Part shown: one piece after another, positions 45,834 to 56,481 of the stretch
How positions within the stretch are numbered: the stretch's first letter is position 1
How the letters are laid out: each line of letters starts with the position of its first letter
Assembly (NCBI GenBank): GCA_002794785.1
Contig: NBBA01000005.1
Location: forward strand, 1,860,001 to 1,924,000
Length of the DNA: 64,000 nt
From: Coniferiporia sulphurascens
Taxonomy: Eukaryota; Basidiomycota; Agaricomycetes; Hymenochaetales; Hymenochaetaceae
Direction of reading: 5' to 3'
Notes under the pieces: generated by a model
Told to the model about the DNA's origin: nothing
What the model saw: only the letters and a program-made list of their open reading frames with translations
Databases searched by the model: none
Program-made: the position numbers and the translations under genes

Positions 45834-48800
45834 ATGTCTGACACGATCATCCCTCGCCGCCAGCCGCCGAGTCCACTTGTCTTCTCCCCAGAAACGGTCC
45901 TTCCACCCATTGCGACGCAGGCCAACTCAAGCAATTATGGCTCGGGCTCGAATACCGTCTCCATGCCCTTCATTAAACGGCATGTCACACGCCGCCTCAA
46001 GGCCGCCAAGCAGGAGTGCGACAAAGACCTTCAGCGCGTCACAAACGCCATCACTGTGTTCTTCGAGGAGAGGCTCAGAGAAGGCGATGTTGATCGTTAG
46101 TCCACGTATTCTTTCTTTCATCTTTCCTGCTCTTTTACCTACCGCAACCTACGCACAGAATCGGATGCAGAACATATGCCTATTCCCTATAGTGTCGGGG
46201 ACCTACGCTCTCTTCAAACGGACGATGCAAGCTCGGATGGGGGGTATGACGCCGAGCTTGATGGGAGTCGACATAGCCGTCAACGTGCGTCTCTCGCAGA
46301 GGAACCTCAGGCGGTAGCGCTAACCCGCTGGAACTCGTCTCCCGGCTATCTTACTGCAGCATCTGTAACATCTAGCCCAGCCTCTCTCCAGCGCCAGAGT
46401 ACGCTTCCCAGGGACAGGACGTCTGTTCATGCGAATGCATCAACGCCGGCTCTTGCGCCAGGAGACACGAGCCCACGCAGGGCATTGGTCAATACTAACC
46501 CACCTGTTTCACGATCTACGCAGTCGGTAAGCAACAGGGTTTCGCGCCGGCTCTCGCGCACAATACACATTCCCATGCGTGCGTCACGATCCGGGCAGAG
46601 CTCCCGCTCACCATCACGCTCGCGGTCTCCGCTGCCCAGTTCATCTTATCATGGCTTTTCTGAGCATGCTGTTTCGACCAGTCCCAATCGCCGGTCGTCA
46701 CGCATTCTGGTGGACGACCCAGTAGACCCCATCATGACGACCCTTTACGAGATCATCGGCGTTGCTACAGACATAACTGAAATGTCTATTTCTCGGCTCA
46801 CCGCACAGCCCAAATTATGCGCGCAGCTCGTGCAAAGGGTACAGCAGATAGGAAAGGCCTGGGATGAGCACCCAGATTGGCACGGCCGCAATTGGTATGT
46901 CCAAGTGCTATTAGCAGTGGCCAGTCTCAGCCGAGTGCTTGAGTGGTGGGAAGCTGAGAAGCAATTCTGGAATTTTGACGACGAGGACGATGAAGAGCAG
47001 GCGGAGCCGTTTGCATTTCTGCTGAAACCCGCGGACGAACCGGGACCGACACCTACGACTGTGCCTGGGCGTGAGTCTGACGCGAGACTATTGACGCATG
47101 CTGCGGATGACGAAAGTCGGCTCCGGTTGTCTCGAAGCACCAGCCAACCTGGACACGCCCGGGATGAAACGCGAAGGGCGTCTGCGGCCGTCCCCAAGGA
47201 AGCAGATTCAGGTTCCAGTTCAAAGCCTGCCGATACAACCGAGTCGGCGCGCGTCCTAGCTACGGAACGCCTCCGACTGCAGGCAGAGCAGGCGCAAAGC
47301 CAGAACATTGTTATCGAACTCAGTCTCGACGGCGATCACTTACTTTGGATTAACTATGCCTGGGCAATGGTGGTGGGGTACGTCATCCATCAAACCTTAC
47401 TTTTCTGTCTTTTGACTTTAAGGTTTATTCAGGTCAGACCCACAAGAGGTAGCTGGAACAAGGATTTCCCGCCTTCTAGCGCCTGCAGACTGGAGTGTGT
47501 TCAAGGACGCCACCGAGCAGCTACTTTCTGACGACTCGCATACAATTGAGGTTCGCTTTAGGCTACAGATCGAGACTGGCTCAGATGTGTCGAATCGTGG
47601 CGTGCTGTATCGGGAGATGGAGGGGAAAGGTATGCTCATGATTGATCAGGTCGACGGACAGCCCTCGCACACGATGTGGGTCGTCAAGTCTGTCGGCCCG
47701 CCGGCTTACGACCAGTCGCATGCTATTCTGGACGAGGCCAGTGCCGCCGTTCGCGAGGAGGCTTCTCCTACGGGACGCGTTGAAGGGGAACAAGAGACAG
47801 AGCTTCCTTTTCCTTTCTCCAGGCCTTTCAGCTCCGCCGTCATTCTGTGCCGCATATGTGAAAACAATTTTCCGGAGTGGTTCTTCGAGAAGCACAATGA
47901 GACGTGCGGTGACGTGCACAAGTTCGAGGCGGATGTTGGAGAGTGCAATGAGTCTATTGCCGAACTGCGAAATACTATTCGCGAGCTCCGTCTTGCCATT
48001 GACAAGTCGTCCTCAGCTTCGGTACCGGAGTATCGTGGTATGCCGATTTTGGTCCCGACGACGCCTCCGGTTTCGTCGGGTGCTCTGCTTTTGTTCCATC
48101 CGCCTTTACTTTCAAAGATGCAGCGGATAAGTTTGAGGAAGATGCAGCGACGTTTATTAGAACGACTCGATGACATCCTTCAGGTCGCGTATGAGGTGTC
48201 GCTTCCCTCATTGAAGGAGGAAGAAGCTAAAGAGCCAATTGAGCGACAGCGCCTTTTGTCTCCGGGCTCGGACCGCAAGATCACGCAGATTAGGAATTGG
48301 TCAAAGCCAACGACGGATGATCCTGCCTTATCCAGGCTTATCAGCGACGTGGAACGGCTGATGCGAGCGAAGATGGACAACATCGTTCGCATGCAGAACA
48401 CAATTAGGTATTCAGAGAAAGTGAGACAGGAATGGGAAGAGAAGATGGAACAATTCACTCGGCGGCAGGATTATGAAGAGGACGTAGAGGAGGACGAGAG
48501 CGAGGAGGACGTGACAGAGGACGATCATGCCAGTACAACTTCTGAGTACGCGTTTGGTAGTGACGTTCCCGCTTCTCATGGTTTAACTCCCATCGCTTCT
48601 TCCTCTGAACCGACGCCTATGGCTTCCTCGCCTGCAACGTCCTCGGCGCCGTCTTCCCGTGGTAGCAGTGTCCGCTCGCCTGCACCTGGTGTTCCAGGCC
48701 CGTATCAGCCCGCGGGTGTAAATTTGTATACCCGTTCATCCACTCCCTCATCCATTACTTCGCCTCTGGCACTCGCTGCTCCCATTGTTGCATCTTGCGA

Positions 48801-51705
48801 TACCGATAATTCTCCACCACCAACGAGCTTGGAAGAGAAGATAAACTCTATCGTCCGCAAGAAATCGCAAACGCTCGAGCCAAGAGTCACGGTTACTCCT
48901 CCGATCTCACCGTATATGGCTCCTCGAGATAGCACTGGAAGCGGCGGCGTACGCATGCGTCGTCTCTCTACTGTAAATACCAACTCCATGACCAGTCCTG
49001 GAAGTTCCGTCGCTGGTCCCCTTTCACCCAGGATACCCTCTGTTATGCCGTCGTCCAAGAGCTCTCCAACAAGTATTAAAGACTTTGAAATAATCAAGCC
49101 TATCTCCAAAGGCGCCTTTGGTTCCGTTTTTCTAGCAAAGAAACGGGTCACCGGCGACTATTTCGCGATCAAGGTTCTCAAAAAGGCTGACATGATTGCG
49201 AAAAATCAAATAACTAATGTGAAGGCGGAGCGCATGATATTGATGAACCAGGCCGAATCGCCTTTTGTTGCGAAGTTGTACTTCACCTTCCAGAGTAAAG
49301 AAAACCTTTATCTTGTTATGGAATATCTTAACGGTGGTGATTGTGCGGCACTCATCAAATCGCTTGGTTGTCTTCCTGAGGAATGGACCAGACAGTACAT
49401 TGCGGAGGTGGTCTTGGGTCTGGAGTACTTACACGAACGAGGAATTGTTCATCGGTACGTAATCGCGCTTTTAATTTTAAATCAAGGACTTAGATTCTAA
49501 CATAAATCACGAATAGAGATCTAAAGCCAGATAATCTGTTAATTGACCAGCAAGGGCACCTCAAGCTTACGGATTTCGGCCTGAGTAGAATAGGCTTACT
49601 GGGACGTCAAACGCGGGACGTAAATGTCGAGCGTGCACGACCGCGTACGAGATACAGCCCGGGCTCACGTCCTCCTTCGATGGATTCGGCGTATCTGTCG
49701 TCCCCACTTCTGCTGTCTGCCGACATCCTGGGAGGTTCGTATTTCTCTCAACGGATGGGCACTAGCTCTGCCTCACAGCTAGTACCATCTCCTCACCTTT
49801 CTACTGGCACTCCTACAGATGACGCCAGCGAGTCGAGCGGTTCCGACGGCCTTTCTGGGTTCTTCCTCCGCCGTTCAGGCAGACTTAACGAGAGCCCGCT
49901 CCAATCTTTTGCGTCTGAACTCACCAACGACCTGCGCTCATATGCAACATCACCAGGTATGGGAACACCGCCGGGCGAACAGAAGTTCGTCGGCACGCCC
50001 GATTATTTGGCCCCGGAGAGTATTCTTGGCATCAGTGGTGATGACGCAGTAGTCGATTGGGTGAGTGATTTAGACTAGCCTCCTCTCTTGTCAGAGGACC
50101 TGACTAAAGTTTGTCAACAGTGGGCTCTCGGTGTTATAACGTACGAATTTTTGTACGGGTTACCACCTTTCCACGCGGAGACTCCGGAAAAGGTCTTCGA
50201 GAACATTCTTTCCGGACGTATCGACTGGCATGAAGAATTTATTGACTTTTCTTCGGATGCGCTGGATTTTATGAAACGCTTGCTGACTGTAGACACAGCC
50301 AAGCGTCTTGGGGTAAATGGTGCGGCGGAAGTCAGACAACATCGGTTCTTCGACGGGATCGAATGGGAGAAGGTTACGACGAGTGAAGCAGCGTTTATTC
50401 CTCAAATTACTGATCCAGAGTCAACGGACTACTTTGACTTGCGCGGCGCGGCGCCCCAGCTCTTCCATGATGACGATTCCATACCTGTCGGTCAATCTGC
50501 GACGACACCGAGTTTGGGCTCTTACAGTTCTTCGACTGTCGGTCCTCTTCCGATTGCTAGGCACGACCATTCCGGCTCGCCATCCTCAGATGATTTCGGA
50601 TCGTTTAGTTTCAAGAACCTACCTGTTTTGAAGCAGGCTAATGACGATGTGATCCGAAAATTAAAGACAGACCAGATGACACCGATGGTGCACGCGCTTA
50701 GCGAGCCCGCCCAGATCCATAGGCCGCATAGGCGTAGCATATCGCAGCGGATAAAGAAGCCACCGAGTGTTGTGACACAGATGGAGGGAAACAAGCCTTT
50801 AAGCACGAACCCACCTTCGCCTGCAACTTCGGTGTCGTCTGTCGCTTCTTCTCCATCGCGCGCCAGCATGCCACCTTCGACTCCAGGTAGTTCAGGGACG
50901 GGAGCTCATTCCAGTCACAATCACTCGCGAAAGCCATCCGAATTTGGTGCTGTCGAACGTTTTAGACAGAGTCATCTTGATAGCGACAATTCGCGCCGTA
51001 ACTCGATGCCAAGCCGTCTTAGGACGGCATCAGTTTCTACAAGTGGCGAGGGTTCACTTTCGGACCATTGGCCGGCGTCGGTCTCTCACATTCATGGGCA
51101 TTTTGATTCGAGCACCCCAGCATCGTCTACCTCTGGATCTTTGGATCTGCGCCGCAATGTCGATCCAAATGACAGGGCGGTGACGTGTCTGCTCGCAGAG
51201 GACAACCCGATTACCGCAAAGATAATTGAGACGCTGCTTATACGTCTTGGGTGTCGTGTGATCGTTGTCTCCGATGGTTCAGAAGCTATAAGCGTTGCTC
51301 ACGGCGATATCAGTGAGTTATAACCCTTTCCGCAGGGAGGTACGTTGCTTATCATCTCCACTCAGAATTTGACTGCATTTTGATGGACTTACACATGCCT
51401 GTTGGTGAGTAATCAATTCCCTCACGGACCCCCCATTCTTCGATGCTGATGATGCGGTTGTAGTTGACGGAGAAAGTGCCGCTCGGCATATTAAGAGCAC
51501 GACGAACAAGAACAGCAGTGTACCCATAATTTCCGTGAGCGCATACAGTGGCTCTGATAGTGCCGCCAGCACACTCTTCGCTGCGTCTTTGTCCAAACCT
51601 GTCCAAAAGGCGGATTTGTTGGCGGTGATGCGGCAACTTGGGTTTAAGACGTCAACCCAGCAAGACGGCGGAGCACCATCGACTCGAGTCATCACTGCAC
51701 GATAA
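45834..51705 (+). CDS. RIM15: Rim15/Cek1-type protein kinase with receiver domain
   Basis: Seven exons (45834-46095, 46159-47377, 47433-49454, 49517-50060, 50121-51312, 51366-51404, 51464-51705) give 1839 residues. Order: Ser-rich N-terminus; PAS-like domain ([19 protein letters not shown], about residue 490); a zinc-finger-like [20 protein letters not shown]; coiled coil; the kinase domain ([37 protein letters not shown]), with a roughly 130-residue insert before GTPDYLAPE as in Greatwall/Rim15 kinases; AGC tail; Ser-rich linker; and a C-terminal response-regulator domain ([17 protein letters not shown], phospho-acceptor Asp in [10 protein letters not shown], Lys in SLSKPVQ). Rim15 drives quiescence and meiotic entry when TORC1, PKA and Sch9 are low. 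The key catalytic residues are present. Confidence 0.95.
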
Positions 51706-52432
51706 GGCTTGATGTCGGCTTTTCTTTTTTTCTGCTTTGTTTTGCCTACTTTCTTTCCTTCGCATTCCCTCATCGCTCTCCGATCGCCACGACCACATGC
51801 TATCTCTTGTCCTTTCTGGTCCACGCAGCTCGCGTATGCATATCTTTTCTTCTCCTTGTTCTTCTTTTGCACATCGTACTCGGTTCTCACGCAATTCACC
51901 ACCATTCCTGCCTCCCGCAAGCATTATTCATGATTTTAAAAGTACACCTTTCAAAGATCCATTTTCACATTCGTTCTCCCTTCCAAAGTCCGGCCCCCAT
52001 CCACCTGGTATACGCACGTCATTCGAACACACCCATTTCTTTAGCATTTGTCGTTTCCTGTACATTGTGTACTTTAGAGACAATGGCTTTATTCGTCGAG
52101 ACGACTGATCTGCTCCGACTACGGTCCCGTAAGGTCATGGCCGTTCCTGACTCTAAGCCACAAAGGATGCCCATATTGGTAGATATCCTTGCCGAATCTA
52201 GATAATGCCGATGACTGCCGGCCGAAACAAATGAGAGCGGTGTTAACAATTACCAAAGTAGGAAAGCCGATTGACGCCACGATTGTTCGAGGTATATTAC
52301 TATATAGACCGTTTAAGCGGTGAGCGTCAATCTGAGTCCCGGCGCGCTCAGCTCTCGTTCGTTCTCTCTTCAGCGCCGTGCGAGTCTCTCGTACTCTTGA
52401 CCACATGCCACCACCGCAAGGCGTTGCTCGCC
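51706..52432. other. Intergenic region RIM15 to UIM-protein gene
   Basis: 3' flank of RIM15 (T-rich at 51715-51760) and promoter of the next tandem gene. The overlapping plus-strand frames near 51709-52205 have no recognisable start context or domain. Confidence 0.4.
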
Positions 52433-55202
52433 ATGAACCCCGCTCGTCCTCGTAAGTCCAGCCCTTTGCTTCCGCCGCCGCCGCCCTCTAGAGCCGATGG
52501 GTTAGCGTCGGGTGTATGCAATGCAGTGTTTACGCTCGACGAGTAGCAGCGTGTAGTGCGAGGGACGGCGTGAGGGATACCGGTTTACTGACTTTTCCCC
52601 TTCCGTTTTTTCGCGAACAGCCATCCCACCATACTCAACGAGGACTTACTCGAGCGACACGACTGCAAATCCTCTATACGGTGTACATGTCAATGCCGCA
52701 GCGCGACGAACACATCCCCGCGCTAACACAACGCCGTCCTCCTTCTACCCGTCTCACCTCACCCGGCACACGCCTGCCTCTCACCCACCTTTGCCGACAG
52801 AATATCGTGCTCCTCCTCCTTTGCCCCCGAGTTTAATGCCCGGATCGCGCGCGCCTGCTCGCAACGAGTTGCTCAGCTCGTTTGAGAATTCGCTTTTCTT
52901 CCAGTCCGGCCCTCCGAATCTCCCTTCACCTGCGGTTTCCCCGAAGGATACGAGCCATCCATATGCACAGATGGCGCCTCCTTCAAGGCCAACTCTGCCT
53001 CCAAAACCATCTCTCTGGACGTACCCTTCGGCCAGTCCTCCCGGGCAGGACAAGCCCAATATACCTCCGAAAGTCTTTGAGAAGTCCCAACGGCTTCATG
53101 CTCCTGATTTGGTACCTCAATCTTCATCCTTAGAAGATAACGATGAGTTGGTAGCCCGTGCCTTGGAGCTTTCGTTGCAAGACATGGGACCTGGAGGCCG
53201 TCATGAATCTGAGGACGAAATCTTAGCACGGGTCCTAGAAGAATCAATGGCGCCTGTGAAGCAGGCATTTACTCATAATGGTGTTCCTCTAACGTCGCAA
53301 TTTTTGACCATAGACACGACCGCAGTATCGGCGCCTGCATCCCTTCCCTCTCCCTTCTCAACATCATTTTTGCCATTGGGATCTGCTGGAGAACCCTCGT
53401 CGTCAAACCGTCCTAACTTCTCTAAATCAGATTTCGTGGATAAGGGAAAGAGTCGTTTGTCAGCAGGTAGTGGCCTGGATGAATTGGATAGACAGGAGAC
53501 CGAATTAATCAAGCTCTTCGACGATGAATTTCGGCGCAAGCAGCTCGAGACGGACGAGGAGCTCGCGCGTTCAATTGCACGCGACGAAGAGCTGAATGCA
53601 AAAGCTTCCTCTGAACATCCATTGCTACCTTCGTCATCAAAGTCAACAGAGATTGGTACGACTAGACCCCCCTCAACTTTTGAGCAGAACCCCCCTTCCT
53701 ATAGATATACAACGAGTGCTGGACGCCCCTCCTCTATTGCTTCGTTACCTCAACGTCCCTCGCCAGGTTCGCATGCGCTACCATCAACTCCTAGTAGCGG
53801 CAATGGTTCGCGTTCGCATCTGTCAAAAGGCACAGTACATCTGTCGCTTCCGGAACGTGCCTTCGGCAGCGTGGGCGTGAATCCATTCATTAATCCATCT
53901 TCGGACAGGCTCGGACGAAGCGCCTCAGCACAGGCAGCTTTTTCTTCGATCGCGGAAGGAAACGCTGCTAGGACAGGCGCCTTGGACCATAAACGGTCGT
54001 CTGAATTACCGGTTATCGTGCCACCAAACGCCGCCCAACCTGGTCAGAATAGCGTTTCACTAGAGACCGGTCCATCTATTCCAAAGGTGAAACTGAAGTC
54101 ATTGTCAGCTGAGCTACCACGATGTGTTTCTTCCGTGCCAGTGGAAGAGACGAACCCTGCTGATGAGGTCATTGAGGACCCACCCGAAAATGAGTCCTCT
54201 CCAACCTCCGGTCGGGATAGTATGGATGAAGAAGACGAGGGGCAACTGGCGTCGGCATCGGCTACTATCGTAGAAGAGGAACTTCTAGTTGGTATTTGTA
54301 AGTGTTACCTTTTGAGTAGCTTATCGTCTTTGTTTGTTCATATTGACCTTGTCTCTGTCTCATGTGCACTCTCCAGCCTTCGGGTTTAATGCACCAACTT
54401 TGGACATTGCACACCGACCTATGCAAGGGCCAATACCAAACATTATCGCCCTTCCATATGGGAAATGCCCGCCATTGCACATTCAGGCGCCGAATTGGAA
54501 GCAGCTACTCAAGCTGTTGACGAGGCTGAGCGAAAGCAGGATTGAGCCAACAGTCGAAGCGCTCGCAGGTACAAAATCAGAGCTCAGATTACGGACCGTA
54601 TTACAATTCGTAAAGGTGATCGTTAACATCTTACTTTTTCATTAAAGGAAATTAATTAGATTTATTCGCAGGTCCATCATTCATCCAGCGACTGGCGCAC
54701 AATCGTATATCTGTCAATAGACGTTCCCGTTCCGCAGCAAGCAGTCAACGGTTTCAAATACACTAACGGCGACGTCAACACATTTCCCTACTCATATGTC
54801 TCTTCACCTCTGCCTGCACTCCTGCGAGCTGGCGCGGGTGATTCCGACCTCGCGAAGTGCTTTACGGTCCCTGCAACAGCTAACACGCCATACCCGAAGT
54901 TGCCGCTGGCGCTTCCAGACTGTGCGATGTATTTGCATTCGGTACTTGAGGACTCGCGCCGTGCCGCAAACGACAGCTCAGGTGGATTACGACGACTTGC
55001 CAAAATGGTGGACAGCTTTTATCCTCAGGTCGCTAATGCGAGGGAAGGACTCGGGATGGAAGCCGATGTTACGGGTAGGAAGGGGATGGGAGGGTTTTTC
55101 AAGCGGGCCCTTGGGAGAGGGGAGAGGAACCAGGCACAAAGAGGAGGGAATGCGGACACGTACGAGTTCATCACACCATTCAGGATTGACGAATACCGAT
55201 GA
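52433..55202 (+). CDS. Unknown protein with two ubiquitin-interacting motifs
   Basis: Four exons (a 19-bp start exon 52433-52451, then 52621-54291, 54377-54615, 54672-55202) give 819 residues. A Pro/Ser/Tyr-rich N-terminus is followed by two UIM-like helices at about residues 185-230 (NDELVARALELSLQDMG and DEILARVLEESM). Near residue 300 is a charged helix (ETELIKLFDDEFRRKQLETD). A long disordered region follows, then a folded C-terminal domain starting LDIAHRPMQGPIPNIIALPY, and a Gly/Arg-rich tail. I do not recognise the C-terminal domain. Binding of ubiquitylated cargo, perhaps in endocytosis, is an inference from the UIMs. A 169-bp intron follows the tiny first exon. Confidence 0.65.
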
Positions 55203-55307
55203 TATTCAATGTAACCTTGACGCATTCAATGTTGACTTTAGTAGTTTATCGCCGCCTTTGATTAATTTCCGATGTTGTAATAAGATAGGGACTGTAGCTA
55301 ATATGAC

Positions 55308-55319
55308 TTGCTTTGCTTT
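55308..55319 (+). repeat. 12-bp direct repeat, left copy
   Basis: TTGCTTTGCTTT lies 8 bp before the inverted-repeat element and recurs at 58734-58745 directly after the LINE target duplication. The two copies bracket the whole compound insertion; they may be chance. Confidence 0.4.
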
Positions 55320-55327
55320 TGACTGTA

Positions 55328-55374
55328 CAGGTGGATGTAAAAAGTTACGGACCGGCCAAAAACGGAAGGAGGTT
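55328..55374 (+). repeat. Left terminal inverted repeat
   Basis: 47-bp end of the transposon derivative, starting CAGGTGGATGTAAAAAGTTA. It pairs with the complement of 56420-56466 with three mismatches. Confidence 0.85.
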
Positions 55375-56126
55375 CACTTTTTTTATTTTTTTATTTTTAT
55401 TTTATTTTTTAATTCTGCATTTATATACTGCTACATTACAAAGTAAAAGACGTGGATGTGAGACCATCTGAAGTATCGGGCAAGAGGAGGTTAACAAGGT
55501 ATAAAGTGTCTGGATTTTAACTGTCGAATGATATGAGGTTTGTGGATTGGAAGTGTTTAAGTAATTTTGTCAGGTGGGATAGGAATTGGAATAACAAATT
55601 TAGCAGGAGGGGGTGGCGGTTTTATGGATTCTATGATGACTGATATTGATTGCGTAAGGTGGGAAAAATTAATTGATTTTTTATGATGTGAGGATTGATG
55701 GGATTTGAATTGTTTAATGTCCGATATTTGTGACTCTGAGAGGTGTGACGTGACAGCAATTGGAGCGGCATGTGTGCATGAGGCTAGGGGCAGGTTGCCA
55801 TGAGGTGTGGTGTTGACTCCGAATTGTAGAAGGACTGATGTTAAGTCCAAGCATGGGCCATAAAAGCTGAGGTGTTCCCAGTAGAGGAGGATGTGCCATG
55901 AATTATGTGGTTGTTCAATGATGCTGATGACCTGTAGTTTGTACTGGCATATGGCCCAGTCTAGTATGTGCTGATTTTCGTCAATGAGGTTGAAAGGTTC
56001 ATATGTGGTATCGGTTTTGAAGTTTGGCACCGGGAGGTGAAGGAATAGAAGGGGGCATGGGGGAATGGGGAAAAGGGGGAGTGGAATGGTGAACAAGGCC
56101 GTAAAACAGCTCGACGGATGTCTACT

Positions 56127-56158
56127 GTGAGTGAGGACTGGTGTGAGTGAGGACTGGT
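56127..56158 (+). repeat. Tandem 2 x 16-bp repeat
   Basis: Two exact copies of GTGAGTGAGGACTGGT inside the inverted-repeat element. Confidence 0.9.
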
Positions 56159-56419
56159 GTGGGTGGTTAACCCAGGGAGTTTAGGGGTGGTGCAAGTGGA
56201 TGTGCACTGGGTGAGATGATGGTGGTTAGAGGTCAAGGGTGATGTCTGGGAAGGAGGTTCACACTGAGCATTGAAGACCCTTTTCGCTGCTCATGCAGGG
56301 CAAACAACTTGACTCAGTGTAAGAGGACCTTATAATCAGTGTTAAAATATATTGGCATAATCTATGTACAAGCTGCAGTTATGTTTTGGCTCATAAAAAA
56401 GATTTGAATGAGGGTGTCT

Positions 56420-56466
56420 AATCTCCTTCCTTTTTCGGCCGGTCCGTAACTTTTTACATCCACCTG
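56420..56466 (-). repeat. Right terminal inverted repeat
   Basis: Mirror of the left end, finishing ...TTTTTACATCCACCTG just before the TA dinucleotide. Confidence 0.85.
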
Positions 56467-56468
56467 TA

Positions 56469-56481
56469 TGTCTATAATAGA
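56469..56481 (+). repeat. LINE target-site duplication, left copy
   Basis: TGTCTATAATAGA, identical to 58721-58733. It begins immediately after the TA of the neighbouring DNA element. Confidence 0.85.

Larger units (their letters stand above)
55328..56466. mobile_element. 1.14-kb inverted-repeat DNA transposon derivative with TA target site
   Basis: The two ends are near-perfect inverted repeats of about 47 bp (44 of 47 match), beginning CAGGTGGATGTAAAAAGTTA. The dinucleotide TA flanks both ends (55326-55327 and 56467-56468), as for Tc1/mariner-type elements. No transposase is encoded. The longest internal frame (minus, 55557-56096) has no ATG start and a low-complexity sequence, so the element looks non-autonomous. 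It contains an A/T-rich run near 55380-55420 and a 16-bp tandem duplication at 56127-56158. It is inserted 125 bp after the UIM-protein stop codon. Confidence 0.8.

Noticed and set aside
46745..47308. 187-residue minus-strand ORF opposite RIM15
   Set aside because: Shadow frame antisense to well-supported RIM15 coding sequence; Ser/Cys/Arg-rich with no domain.
55557..56096. 179-residue minus-strand ORF inside the inverted-repeat element as a transposase
   Set aside because: It has no ATG start, is low-complexity Pro/His/Ile-rich, and has no DDE or other transposase motif.
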